A stretch of 64,000 bases of DNA from Actinomycetes bacterium (GTDB taxonomy: Bacteria; Actinomycetota; Acidimicrobiia; Acidimicrobiales; Acidimicrobilacustridaceae), in the NCBI GenBank assembly GCA_029782145.1, contig JAKOVH010000032.1:248001-312000 (forward strand), given 5' to 3'. The number at the start of each line of letters is the position of its first letter. Positions within the stretch are counted from its first letter, which is position 1. Below the pieces are notes generated by a model. It did not search any database. It saw only the letters and a list, made by a program, of their open reading frames with translations, and was not told the origin of the DNA. Below, in pieces: positions 6,114 to 14,817 of the stretch. The position numbers were made by a program, and so were the translations under genes.

Positions 6114-9043
6114 CGGGGCAGCACCTCCTGGGTGGCGGACGGCGACCGGCGGCGGATCAGCAGCCGCAGCACGACCTTGCGCAGCTCCTCGACCCACAGC
6201 ACGGTCGAGGCGACGGCCACGGCGACGCCCCACTGCTCCCACGTGAGGTGCTCGGTGCCGAACAGCGACTGGAGCGGGCCCCACACGGTGGCGAGCACCT
6301 GCAGCACCACCACGCCGCCGATCACGGCCCACAGGCGCCAGTTGGTGAACGTGTACCGGCAGAACACCGAGTTCTCCTCGGTGCGGGAGTTGAAGACGTT
6401 CACCATCTGCTGGAGCACGAAGGCGGTGAAGGCCATGGTGAGGGCGATGTCCTCGCCGTAGCGGTCGCGGGCCCACACGAACATGGTGAGGATGCCGATG
6501 GCCATCACCACGCCGAGGAACACGACCCGGCCGATCCGCCGGCTGGTCAGGATGGCGGCGTCGCTCGGGATCGGGCGGCGGCGCATCACCCCCGGCTGGG
6601 GGCTGTCGATGCCGAGGGTCATGGCCGGCGGCCCGTCGGCGATGAGGTTCACCCACAGGACCTGGATGGGGGTGAACGGCACGGGCAGACCGAACAGCGA
6701 CGCCCCCAGGATCGTGGCGATGGCACCCATGTTGGTGGCCAGCTGGAACCGCACGAACTTCACGATGTTGTCGTAGATGGTGCGGCCTCGTTCGACGGCA
6801 CCGACGATGGTGGCGAAGTTGTCGTCGGTGAGCACCATGTCGCCGGCTTCCTTGGTGACCTCGGTGCCGGTGATGCCCATGGCCACGCCGATGTCGGCCC
6901 GGCGCAGGGCCGCGGCGTCGTTCACGCCGTCGCCGGTCATGGCCACGATGTGGCCCCGGCTCTTCAGCGCCTCGACGACGCGGACCTTGTGCTCCGGCGA
7001 CACGCGGGCGCACACGCCGATGTGGTCGATCTCCGCGGCCAGCTCCTCGTCGGACATCGCCGAGAGCTCGTCGCCGGTGACGACCCGGCCCTCGATGCCG
7101 AGCTCGGCGGCGATGGCGCCGGCGGTGGTGGCGTGGTCGCCGGTGATCATCTTCACCGCGATGCCCGCCGAGTGGCACAGCCGGATGGCGTCTCTGGCCT
7201 CGGCCCGGGGCGGGTCGACGATGCCGACGAGCGCCTCGAGCACGAGATCGTCGACCCAGCGGTCCGCGTCCGCCACCGCGCCGGAGCCGTCGAGGACCTC
7301 TGCCGCCGGAACCCGCCGGGTGGCCAGCGCCAGCACCCGCATGCCCTGCGACGCCAGGCGGTCGTTGTCGGCCTGCCGACCGGCGAAGGCCATGGGGTCG
7401 AGCGGGCGGACCTCGCCGTCGTGGTCGACGTAGGCCGAGCACCGGCCGGCCACCACGTCGGGAGCGCCCTTCACGCAGACGAGCACGTCGCCGGCACCGT
7501 CGTCGGGGTCGAGGTGGTGGAAGGTGGCCATGAACTTGTGGGCGGAGTCGAACGGCACCTCACCCAGTCGGGGCCGCTCGCGACGGGCACTCGGCGCGTC
7601 GATGCCGACCTTGGCCGCCGCCACGACCAGGGCGGCCTCGGTGGGGTCGCCCACGATGCCGGGGCCGTCGTCGGTGGTGCGGGCCACGGCATCGGCGCAC
7701 AGCGCCGCCGGCAGCAGGGCCCGGTGCACCTGCTCGACGGGGACGTCGGCCCCGTCGGCGTCGACGACGCGGCCGGTGGTGGCGTAGCCCTCGCCGCTCA
7801 CGCTCCACACGGCGCCGCCGCGGACGACCTCGCGCGCCGTCATCTGGTTGAGGGTCAGGGTCCCGGTCTTGTCGGAGCAGATGACCGACGTGGACCCGAG
7901 GGTCTCGACCGAGTGCAGCCGCTTCACGATGGCGTTGCGCTTCGCCATCCGGGAGATGCCGATGGCGAGGGTGACGGTGACGACGGCGGGCAGGCCCTCG
8001 GGGATGGCGGCGACCGCCAGGGCCACGGCGCCCAGGGCGGCGTCGGCGATGTCCTCGCCCTGCACGAGCTGCAGCACGAACACGAGCAGCACGGCGATGC
8101 CGGCGATCACCGCCAGGCGCTTGCTCAGGCGGTCGAGCTGGCGCTGCAGGGGCGTCTCCCCCGGCTCGGCGGTGCCGAGCAGCTCGGCCACCTTGCCCAT
8201 CTCGGTGCCCATGCCGGTGGCGGTGACGACCATCTCCGCCCGCCCCCGCACGACGGTGGTGTTCATGAACACCGCACCGTGGCGGTCGCCCAGGGGCGCG
8301 TCGGGGCCGCAGACCGAGTGGGCGTCCTTGTCGACCGGCACCGACTCGCCGGTGAGCGACGACTCGTCGACCGACAGGTTCGCCGCCAGCACCAGCCGGC
8401 CGTCGGCCGGCACCCGGTCGCCGGCCTCCAGCAGCACCACGTCGCCGGGGACCAGCTCGTCGGTGGGGACCTCGACCACGTCGCCCGCCCGCCGCACCCG
8501 AACCCGGGCGATCAGCATCTTCTCCAGCGCGGCCAGGGCGTTGGAGGCCTTGGCCTCCTGCACGTAGCCCAGCACCGCGTTGATCAGCAGCACCACCGCG
8601 ATGACGACGGTGTCCTTCAGGTCGCCGAGGGCGCCGGCGATCACCGCGGCGACCATCAAGATGACCACGATGCCGCTGCGGAACTGGTCGAGGAAGAGCT
8701 TCCAGCGGGACCGGCGGGGCGGCTCGGCGAGCTTGTTCGCCCCGTAGCGGGCGCGCCGCTCGTCGACCTGGCCGAGGGTCAGCCCGTCCGCGGTGTCGAC
8801 GCCGAAGCGGTCGGCGACCGCGTCGGGCGACAGGGTGTGCCACGCCGGCGCCGCGCTCTGCGGGTCGGCGAGGGCGACGGGGGAATCGGAAGAGGGGGCC
8901 ACGGGGCGCTCCGGTCGTGTCGAAGGGACGACGAGGACCACGTACCCGGAGGCACGGGATCCGACCGGAGGTCTCCCCCACTCGTCAGAGCCAGCGGCAC
9001 CGGGAGGGCCGACCCGGGGGCCGGCTCGCCGTGATGACGACAC
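6110..9043 (-). CDS. Cation-translocating P-type ATPase, Ca2+-type (P2)
   Basis: The 977-residue reading frame holds every P-type element: actuator loop TGES (231-234), membrane motif AAIPEGLPAVV (around 346-356, the P2A calcium-pump form), phosphorylation site DKTGTLTLNQ (391-400), a nucleotide domain with KGAP, and the hinge MITGDHATTA / MTGDGVNDAAAL. About ten membrane segments flank these domains, and an N-terminal cation-ATPase domain (TLSPDAVADRFGVD...) precedes them. It should export Ca2+ (possibly Mn2+) using ATP. The ATG at 9043 adds a Gly/Arg/Pro-rich leader; a GTG at 8941 gives a more usual start. It heads a coupled operon with the zinc ribbon, HtpX-like protease and PGPGW protein. 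Ion specificity is inferred. Confidence 0.9.
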   Translation of the reverse strand: MSSSRRAGPRVGPPGAAGSDEWGRPPVGSRASGYVVLVVPSTRPERPVAPSSDSPVALADPQSAAPAWHTLSPDAVADRFGVDTADGLTLGQVDERRARYGANKLAEPPRRSRWKLFLDQFRSGIVVILMVAAVIAGALGDLKDTVVIAVVLLINAVLGYVQEAKASNALAALEKMLIARVRVRRAGDVVEVPTDELVPGDVVLLEAGDRVPADGRLVLAANLSVDESSLTGESVPVDKDAHSVCGPDAPLGDRHGAVFMNTTVVRGRAEMVVTATGMGTEMGKVAELLGTAEPGETPLQRQLDRLSKRLAVIAGIAVLLVFVLQLVQGEDIADAALGAVALAVAAIPEGLPAVVTVTLAIGISRMAKRNAIVKRLHSVETLGSTSVICSDKTGTLTLNQMTAREVVRGGAVWSVSGEGYATTGRVVDADGADVPVEQVHRALLPAALCADAVARTTDDGPGIVGDPTEAALVVAAAKVGIDAPSARRERPRLGEVPFDSAHKFMATFHHLDPDDGAGDVLVCVKGAPDVVAGRCSAYVDHDGEVRPLDPMAFAGRQADNDRLASQGMRVLALATRRVPAAEVLDGSGAVADADRWVDDLVLEALVGIVDPPRAEARDAIRLCHSAGIAVKMITGDHATTAGAIAAELGIEGRVVTGDELSAMSDEELAAEIDHIGVCARVSPEHKVRVVEALKSRGHIVAMTGDGVNDAAALRRADIGVAMGITGTEVTKEAGDMVLTDDNFATIVGAVERGRTIYDNIVKFVRFQLATNMGAIATILGASLFGLPVPFTPIQVLWVNLIADGPPAMTLGIDSPQPGVMRRRPIPSDAAILTSRRIGRVVFLGVVMAIGILTMFVWARDRYGEDIALTMAFTAFVLQQMVNVFNSRTEENSVFCRYTFTNWRLWAVIGGVVVLQVLATVWGPLQSLFGTEHLTWEQWGVAVAVASTVLWVEELRKVVLRLLIRRRSPSATQEVLPR

Positions 9044-9172
9044 CGCTGTGACGGGGTACTCCCCTCACTGGCGACCAGTATGCCCGACGGCGGGGCGCGC
9101 GCCAACGCAATCGACGAAGTTCTCTTCTGGTGTCGCGTCGGCCGGGCGAGGCGCGGCTGCCCGGACGGGCGT

Positions 9173-9841
9173 TCAGCCCACGAGCAGGCGGCGGACCTCG
9201 TCCTCGGCGTCGACGGTGGCCAGCACCAGCACCTCGTCGCCGGCCCCGAGCACGGTGTCGCCACGAGGCACGACGAGGTGGTCCTGGCGCAAGACCGCCA
9301 CGACCGTGGAGTCGCGGGGCAGACCGAGGTTGCGGATCTCGACGCCCTCGGCGGGCGAGTTGGGAGCGAGGGTGACCTCCGAGAGCCGGGCGCGGTCGTT
9401 CTCGAACGACAGGAGGCGCACGAGGGAGCCGACCGACACGGCCTCCTCGACCAGGGCGGTGAGCAGGTGCGGGGTGGACACGGACACGTCGACGCCCCAG
9501 CTGGCGTTGAACATCCACTCGTTGGAGGGGTTGTTCACCCGGGCGACCACGCGAGGCACGCCGAACTCCTGCTTGGCGAGCAGCGAGATGACGAGGTTGT
9601 CCTCGTCGTCACCGGTGACGGCGACCACGACGTCGGCCCGGCCCGGCTCGGCCTTGGCGAACTCGGACACCTCGCAGCCGTCGGCGTTGAGCCACGTGAC
9701 GCCGCGCGGCTCGCCCGACGCCTGCTGGCGAGCGACCCGGTCGGGATCGACCTCCACGATGAGGACCTCGTGGCCCGCCTGCTGGAGCTCGGTGGCGATG
9801 TAGGTGCCGACGTTGCCGCCGCCCGCGATCACGACGCGCAT
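9173..9841 (-). CDS. TrkA-family K+ channel/transport regulator, second subunit (CeoC-like)
   Basis: 222 residues with a Rossmann RCK-N domain starting at residue 1 (MRVVIAGGGNVGTYIATEL, GxGxxG nucleotide loop, acidic residue at the end of beta-2 in VEVDPDRV) and an RCK-C domain in the last 80 residues (NSPAEGVEIRNLGLPRDSTVVAVLR). Such proteins bind NAD(H) or ATP/ADP and gate Trk-type potassium uptake at the membrane. The ATG at 9841 shares its A with the stop of the upstream paralogue (TGATG), so the two are coupled and probably form a heteromeric ring, as with mycobacterial CeoB/CeoC. No TrkH/TrkG pore gene is in the window. Confidence 0.9.
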   Translation of the reverse strand: MRVVIAGGGNVGTYIATELQQAGHEVLIVEVDPDRVARQQASGEPRGVTWLNADGCEVSEFAKAEPGRADVVVAVTGDDEDNLVISLLAKQEFGVPRVVARVNNPSNEWMFNASWGVDVSVSTPHLLTALVEEAVSVGSLVRLLSFENDRARLSEVTLAPNSPAEGVEIRNLGLPRDSTVVAVLRQDHLVVPRGDTVLGAGDEVLVLATVDAEDEVRRLLVG

Positions 9842-10515
9842 CAGTGGTGCCCTCCTTGGGCGGCCGGCACCGAGGCCAGCCGGCGATCGAACTCGTCGAT
9901 GCGGTCGCCGGCGACGGCGACCCACACCACGTCGCCCTCCTGAGCAAGCAGGGCCGGTGAGACGATCTGGGCCACGCCGAGGCGGGTGAGGGCCACGACC
10001 CGGGCGACGCCGTCGCCCTCGATGCCGACGAGCTGACGGCCGGCCCAGCCGGCGGGCACCAGCCGCTCGACGAGGCACACCTTGGCGCTGGGGTCGATCC
10101 ACTCCACGCCCTCGGACTCGGGCTGGATGCGCCGCAGCACCCGCTCGATCGCCCAGCCCACGGTGGCCACGGTGGAGATGCCGAGACGTTCGTAGATGGC
10201 GGCCCGCCGCTGGTCGTAGATGCGGGCGACGACCCGCTCGACGCCGAAGAACTCGCGGGCGGTGCGAGCGACGAGGATGTTGGAGTTGTCACCGTTGGTG
10301 ACGGCGGCGAGGGCACCGGCCCGCTCGATGCCGGCGGCGATCAGGCGCTCCCGGTCGAAGCCGACGCCCACGAAGGTCTCACCGCTGAAATCCTCGGGCA
10401 GGCGGCGGAACGCCTGGGGCTTGCGGTCGATCACCGAGACGGTGTGACCCTGGCTCACGAGGGTGGCGGCCAGACCCGATCCGACTCGGCCACACCCGAC
10501 GACGACGACGTGCAC
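9841..10515 (-). CDS. TrkA-family K+ transport regulator, first subunit (CeoB-like)
   Basis: 224 residues. The RCK-N domain begins MHVVVVGCGRVGSGLAATLVSQGHTVSVIDRK (GxGxxG and terminal Asp for adenine-ribose binding), followed by GVGFDRERLIAAGIERAGALAAVTNGDNSN, typical of TrkA. The C-terminal domain contains VPAGWAGRQLVGIEGDGVARVVALTR, the RCK-C ligand module. It is paralogous to the downstream gene, with which it is translationally coupled. The ATG at 10515 is preceded by GGAGGTGTTCC. A five-unit 11-bp direct repeat lies about 85-140 bases upstream and could regulate the pair. Confidence 0.9.
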   Translation of the reverse strand: MHVVVVGCGRVGSGLAATLVSQGHTVSVIDRKPQAFRRLPEDFSGETFVGVGFDRERLIAAGIERAGALAAVTNGDNSNILVARTAREFFGVERVVARIYDQRRAAIYERLGISTVATVGWAIERVLRRIQPESEGVEWIDPSAKVCLVERLVPAGWAGRQLVGIEGDGVARVVALTRLGVAQIVSPALLAQEGDVVWVAVAGDRIDEFDRRLASVPAAQGGHH

Positions 10516-10600
10516 TGAAGGAACACCTCCCAGGCCCGAACGGGCACGGCCGCCGATCCTAGGACCCGGTCAGTCCGGCGCAAAGCCCGCGCCCGCCTCG

Positions 10601-10655
10601 CGTCAGCAGGCCGTCAGGAGCCCGTCAGGTGGCCGTCGACCCGCCGTCACCCAGC
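10601..10655. repeat. Five 11-bp direct repeats upstream of the ceoB-like/ceoC-like pair
   Basis: Five consecutive 11-base units starting at 10601, 10612, 10623, 10634 and 10645 share CGTC and, in the first three, CGTCAGNNGNC. The period equals about one helical turn, the arrangement bound by tandem response-regulator dimers. The last unit runs through the stop codon of the GH15 gene. On the minus strand the array lies 86-140 bases before the ceoB-like start. Confidence 0.5.
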
Positions 10656-12575
10656 CTCGGAGGGCGTGCCCTGGGGCGCGTCGCCGGCACCTTGCGCGGC
10701 CCCGGCGCGGGTCCAGCGCTGGCTGCGCCGGGCGGCGGGCCCCTCGCGGCGCCGTTCGAGGTTCGCCGCCGAGTTCACCAGGCCGACGTGCGAGAACGCC
10801 TGCGGGAAGTTGCCGAGCATGCGCCCGGCCCGGTGGTCGTACTGCTCGGAGAGCAGCCCGACGTCGTTGCGCAGGGCGAGGAGCCGTTCGAACGTGCGCC
10901 GGGCCTCGTCGTGGCGGCCGAGCAGCACGAGGTTGTCGACGAGCCAGAAGGTGGTGAGCAGGAACGACCCCTCACCCGGGGGCAGGCCGTCGATGGTGGT
11001 GGTGACGGCGGCGTCGCCGTGGCGTGCGGGCTGGTCGGCGACCGGTTCCGGCGGGTGCTGCACGTCGGTGCGATAGCGCAGCACGAAGCCGTCGACCACC
11101 AGCTCGCGCTGGATGGCGTCGACGGTGGCGACGATGCGCGGGTCGTCGGGCTCGAGGAAGCCGACCAGCGCCATCATCAGCAGTGACGCGTCGAGCTGGT
11201 CGGAGCCGTAGTACTGGCTGAACGCGCCGACCGCGGCGTTCCACCCCCGCTCGCACACCTCGGCGTGGATCTCGGCGCGCAACCCGCGCCAGCGCTGCAA
11301 CGGCTCGTCCGGGCGCTCCGCCTCGCAGAGCCGCACCCACCGGTCGACGGCCACCCACGCCATCACCTTGGAGTGGACGAAGTGACGGCGGGGCCCCCGC
11401 ACCTCCCAGATGCCGTCGTCGGGCTCACGCCACACGTCGGCGACGTGCTCGACGAGCATCCGCCCGAGGTCCCACGAGTCGTCGGGCAGCGGCTCCTCCA
11501 ACGCCTCGGCGGTGTGGAACATCATGTCCAGCACCTCGCCGTACACGTCGAGCTGGAACTGGTCGCTGGCCGCGTTCCCGATCCGCACCGGCGCCGACCC
11601 CTCGTAGCCGGGCAACCAGCCGAGCACTCGCTCGTCGAGGCGGCGCTCCCCTGCCACCCCGTACATGATCTGGAGCTTGTCGGGGCTGCCGGCCACGGCT
11701 CGGCGCAGCCACTCGCTCCAGCTGAGGGCCTCGTCGCGGTGGCCGTTCTCGATCAGGGCGTTGAGGGTGAACGTGGCGTCGCGCAGCCAGCAGTAGCGGT
11801 AGTCCCAGTTGCGCACGCTGCCGATCCACTCGGGCAGCGACGTGGTGGCGGCGGCGACGATGCCGCCCGTGGGCTCGTAGGTGAGCGCCTTGAGGGTGAG
11901 CAGCGAGCGCAGCACGGCCTCGCGGTACGGGCCCGAGACGGTGCAGGCGGACGCCCAGTCCTTCCACCACCGCTCGGTGGAGTCGAGGGCGGCGTCGACG
12001 TCGGGGGCCGGCGGTGGGTCCTCGTGGGAGGGGAACCAGACGAGCGCGAAGGACTCCTCGTCGCCCGGGCCGACCTCGAGCTCGGCGAAGGTGGTGAGGT
12101 CGCGCCCGACGGTCTGCACCGAGGCGTGCAGCACCACGCCGTCGGCGCCGCCGCGCGCCTCCACCCCGCCGTCGTGGTGGCGGGCCCACGGCACGAGCGA
12201 GCCGTAGTCGAACCGGGCCACGACCTCCGAGCCGAACCGCACCCGGCCCTCCAGGCCCCGCACGATCCGGACGATCGCCGGGTGCTCGAGGTCGTGGCGG
12301 GGCATGAAGTCGATGACGACGGCCCGGCCGTGGGTCGTGGTGAAGAGGGTCTCGAGCACCAGGGTCTCGGGCCGGTACCGGCGCTCGACCGACGTCACCC
12401 GCTGGTCCGGCGAGATGATCCACCGCCCGTTGCGCAACCCGCCGAGCAGCGCGGCGAAGCAGGCGGCGGAGTCGAACCGGGGCGCGCACCACCAGTCGAT
12501 CGAGCCGTCGCGACCCACCAGGGCCACGGTGCGGGCGTCGCCGATCAGGGCGTAGTCCTCGATGCGAGACGACAC
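10647..12575 (-). CDS. Glycoside hydrolase family 15 protein (glucoamylase/trehalase type)
   Basis: 642 residues, the usual size of actinobacterial GH15 proteins, which include trehalases and glucan hydrolases. The N-terminus IEDYALIGDARTVALVGRDGSIDWWCAPRFDS is the super-beta-sandwich domain signature; the (alpha/alpha)6 barrel carries IGSVRNWDYRYCWLRDATFTLNAL, with catalytic-site tryptophan, arginine and aspartate residues, and the C-terminal LSEQYDHRAGRMLGNFPQAFSHVGLVNSA, typical of the family. No signal peptide is seen, so it acts in the cytoplasm, plausibly on trehalose or a storage glucan. It is divergent from zwf with 77 bases between, which suggests a shared promoter region for carbon storage and NADPH supply. 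Substrate not determined. Confidence 0.9.
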   Translation of the reverse strand: MSSRIEDYALIGDARTVALVGRDGSIDWWCAPRFDSAACFAALLGGLRNGRWIISPDQRVTSVERRYRPETLVLETLFTTTHGRAVVIDFMPRHDLEHPAIVRIVRGLEGRVRFGSEVVARFDYGSLVPWARHHDGGVEARGGADGVVLHASVQTVGRDLTTFAELEVGPGDEESFALVWFPSHEDPPPAPDVDAALDSTERWWKDWASACTVSGPYREAVLRSLLTLKALTYEPTGGIVAAATTSLPEWIGSVRNWDYRYCWLRDATFTLNALIENGHRDEALSWSEWLRRAVAGSPDKLQIMYGVAGERRLDERVLGWLPGYEGSAPVRIGNAASDQFQLDVYGEVLDMMFHTAEALEEPLPDDSWDLGRMLVEHVADVWREPDDGIWEVRGPRRHFVHSKVMAWVAVDRWVRLCEAERPDEPLQRWRGLRAEIHAEVCERGWNAAVGAFSQYYGSDQLDASLLMMALVGFLEPDDPRIVATVDAIQRELVVDGFVLRYRTDVQHPPEPVADQPARHGDAAVTTTIDGLPPGEGSFLLTTFWLVDNLVLLGRHDEARRTFERLLALRNDVGLLSEQYDHRAGRMLGNFPQAFSHVGLVNSAANLERRREGPAARRSQRWTRAGAAQGAGDAPQGTPSEAG

Positions 12576-12652
12576 GGTTGGCTCTCCCCCGGCGGTCGGT
12601 GCGTGCTGGCTACGGTTGTCGCCGCCTCAGTCTCACCCGGGAGCCCACCGCG

Positions 12653-14074
12653 ATGCCGACTTCGACGTCCCCGTCCGACCGCGCCCGCTCGGACCTGCTG
12701 GTCATGTTCGGGGCGTCGGGCGACCTGGCCAAGAAGAAGCTTTTCCCGGCCGTCTACCGCCTGGAGAAGCGGGGACTGCTCGGTGTCCCGGTGATCGGCG
12801 TCGCCCTCGACGACTGGTCCGACGACGACCTGCGCGGCCACGCCCGGGCCGCCATCACCGAGGACGGCGAGCCGTGGGACCAGGCGGCCTTCGACCGGCT
12901 GGCGGCCCGCATGCGCTACGTCCCGGGCGACTACTCCGACCCGGCCACGTTCGACCGGGTGCGGGCCGCGGCCGGTGCCGCGGCACACCCGATCTTCCAC
13001 TTCGCCATCCCCCCGTCGATGTTCGCCACGGTGGCGCAGGGCATCGCCGGGGTCGGCCTCGACGCCGGGGCCCGGCTCATCATCGAGAAGCCCTTCGGGC
13101 GCGACCTCGACTCCGCCATCGAGCTCAACGCCACCCTGCACCGGCACTTCGCCGAGTCGGCCATCTTCCGCATCGACCACTTCGTCGGCAAGGAGGCGCT
13201 GCGCAGCCTGCTCGTCACCCGGTTCGCCAACGCCATCGCCGAGCCGCTCTGGAACCGCAACGTGGTGGCGTCGGTGAAGATCACCATGGCCGAGGCCTTC
13301 GGCGTCGAGGACCGCGGCGCCTTCTACGACTCCGTCGGCGCCATGCGCGACGTCATGCAGAACCACCTCCTGCAGATGGTGGCCCTGCTCGCCATGGAGC
13401 AACCGGTGAACGAGAGCGCGAAGGCCCTGCGCGACGAGAAGGGCAAGGTCCTCGAGGCGTGCCGGGTCGTCGACCCCGCCCACTACGTGCGGGGCCAGTA
13501 CGACGGCTACCTCGACGTGCCGGGCGTGCGGCCGGGCTCCGACACCGAGACCTACGCCGCCTTCCGGCTGGACATCGACTCGCCGCGTTGGAGCGGGGTG
13601 CCGTTCTTCCTGCGCGCCGGCAAGGCCCTGGACCGCACCGTCACGGAGATGACCCTCGAGTTCAAGCGCCCGCCCCGCCCGATGTGGATCCCCGAGCACT
13701 CCCACGTGGCGCGCAACTCGATCCGCATCGAGGTGAAGCCCGAGAGCTTCGACGCCATCACCTGGCTGCGCAAGGAACCGGGCGAGGACATGATGCCGAG
13801 CGCCATCACCCTGGCCCCGTCGCCCGACGAGCGCGCCGACGTGGGGCCCGAGCCCTACGAGCTGCTCATCGAGGAGGCCATGAAGGGCGACCCCACGCTG
13901 TTCGCCCGGGAGGACTCCGTGCTCGAGTCGTGGCGCGTCGTCGAGCGCATCCTCACCGACCACCGGCCGGTCGAGCGCTACGCCCAGGGCTCGTGGGGCC
14001 CACCCGGCGGCGCCCGGCTGGTGCGGGGCCACGGCGGATGGCCGGGCGAGCCGCCGGCCGAGCCGGGCTCGTGA
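12653..14074 (+). CDS. zwf: Glucose-6-phosphate 1-dehydrogenase
   Basis: This enzyme oxidises glucose-6-phosphate to 6-phosphogluconolactone with NADP+, feeding the oxidative pentose phosphate pathway. The 473 residues show the coenzyme loop GASGDLAKKKLF (20-31), EKPFG (145-149) and the substrate/active-site motif RIDHFVGKE (173-181), plus RAGKAL and GFxPE-region equivalents further on. The ATG at 12653 is the best start: it follows CCGGGAG and begins 18 residues before the Rossmann motif; upstream in-frame codons give an unusual basic leader. The GTGA overlap at its 3' end couples it to the histidine phosphatase. No opcA, tal/tkt or gnd neighbours are present, unlike many actinobacteria. Confidence 0.95.
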   Translation: MPTSTSPSDRARSDLLVMFGASGDLAKKKLFPAVYRLEKRGLLGVPVIGVALDDWSDDDLRGHARAAITEDGEPWDQAAFDRLAARMRYVPGDYSDPATFDRVRAAAGAAAHPIFHFAIPPSMFATVAQGIAGVGLDAGARLIIEKPFGRDLDSAIELNATLHRHFAESAIFRIDHFVGKEALRSLLVTRFANAIAEPLWNRNVVASVKITMAEAFGVEDRGAFYDSVGAMRDVMQNHLLQMVALLAMEQPVNESAKALRDEKGKVLEACRVVDPAHYVRGQYDGYLDVPGVRPGSDTETYAAFRLDIDSPRWSGVPFFLRAGKALDRTVTEMTLEFKRPPRPMWIPEHSHVARNSIRIEVKPESFDAITWLRKEPGEDMMPSAITLAPSPDERADVGPEPYELLIEEAMKGDPTLFAREDSVLESWRVVERILTDHRPVERYAQGSWGPPGGARLVRGHGGWPGEPPAEPGS

Positions 14075-14664
14075 GCGGGCCCTCCACCGGGGAGCGACCG
14101 CACCACGACCTGTTCGTGGTGCGCCACGGCGCCACCGAGTGGAGCGTCGACGGGCGCCACACCGGGCGCACCGACCTGCCCCTGCTGCCCGAGGGCGAGG
14201 AGCGGGCCCGGGCCACCGGCCAGCTGCTGGCCGGGCACCGGTTCGCCCTCGTGCTCACCAGCCCGATGCAGCGGGCCCGGCGCACCTGCGAGCTCGCCGG
14301 CCTGGGCGATCGGGCGGTCGTCGACGACGACCTGCGGGAGTGGGACTACGGCGACCACGAGGGCGTCACCACCGCCGAGATCCGCCAGCACCAGCCGGGC
14401 TGGACCGTGTGGACGGGAACCTGCCCGGGCGGCGAGACCATCGAGCAGGTCGCGGCCCGGGCCGACCGGGTGGTCGCGCGGGCCCGCGCCGCGGGTGGTG
14501 ACGTGGTGGTCTTCGGCCACGGGCACCTGTTGCGGGTGCTGACGGCCCGCTGGTGCGGCCTCGACCCGGTGGAAGGCCGCCGCTTCGTGCTCGACACCGG
14601 CACGCTGTGCCAGCTCGGGTGGGAGCACGAGTACCCCGGCGTGCTGCGCTGGAACGCCGGCTGA
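14071..14664 (+). CDS. Histidine phosphatase (phosphoglycerate-mutase-like) family protein
   Basis: 197 residues from a GTG that overlaps the zwf stop (GTGA). The phosphohistidine signature VVRHGATEW sits at 16-24 and the second catalytic His in VVVFGHGHLLRV around 150; between them are TSPMQRARRTCELAG and EWDYGDHEG, with the catalytic acid. These match the cobC/GpmB-like phosphatase branch. Coupling to zwf suggests a sugar-phosphate substrate, but relatives hydrolyse many phosphate esters and this is inference. A 51-base palindromic element begins 42 bases after the stop. Confidence 0.85.
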   Translation: MSGPSTGERPHHDLFVVRHGATEWSVDGRHTGRTDLPLLPEGEERARATGQLLAGHRFALVLTSPMQRARRTCELAGLGDRAVVDDDLREWDYGDHEGVTTAEIRQHQPGWTVWTGTCPGGETIEQVAARADRVVARARAAGGDVVVFGHGHLLRVLTARWCGLDPVEGRRFVLDTGTLCQLGWEHEYPGVLRWNAG

Positions 14665-14705
14665 CGAGCGCCCCCCACCGGCCTCGCCGTAGGCTTCCCC
14701 TTTCC

Positions 14706-14756
14706 GTTCTGGTGGAGGTTCGCCCCCCGATCCGGGGGGCGAACCTCCACCAGAAC
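14706..14756. repeat. 51-base palindromic element, copy A (GTTCTGGTGGAGG type)
   Basis: A near-perfect hairpin: the left arm starts GTTCTGGTGGAGGTTCGCCC and the right arm is its exact complement ending CACCAGAAC, around a central GATC. It lies between two same-strand genes, 42 bases after the histidine phosphatase and 62 before the thiolase. No T-tract follows, so it is not a classical terminator. Related copies are at 25561, 37140 and 55239, with a second core type at 39973, 50147 and 62615. Confidence 0.9.
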
Positions 14757-14757
14757 G

Positions 14758-14796
14758 ACATGTGGGAGTCCGACAGGACCACATGTGGGAGTCCGA
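14758..14796. repeat. 16-base direct repeat before the thiolase gene
   Basis: The sequence ACATGTGGGAGTCCGA occurs at 14758-14773 and again at 14781-14796, a 23-base period, each copy carrying the palindrome ACATGT. The pair sits immediately after palindromic element copy A and 22-60 bases before the thiolase start, where promoter or operator sites would be. It could be a two-site operator or a small local duplication. Confidence 0.55.
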
Positions 14797-14817
14797 GCGA
14801 GGAGCGAGGAGGCCGCC

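Noticed and set aside
6248..9034. Plus-strand open frame of 928 codons
   Set aside because: It is the antisense shadow of the P-type ATPase, of low-complexity composition, with no recognisable domain.
9044..9172. Regulatory RNA or small gene between the ATPase start and the CeoC-like gene
   Set aside because: No frame, hairpin or promoter convincing enough; the gap is short and unremarkable.
14706..14756. Rho-independent terminator
   Set aside because: The stem is long and perfect but has no T-tract, and family members also occur in divergent promoter regions, so I list it as a repeat element.
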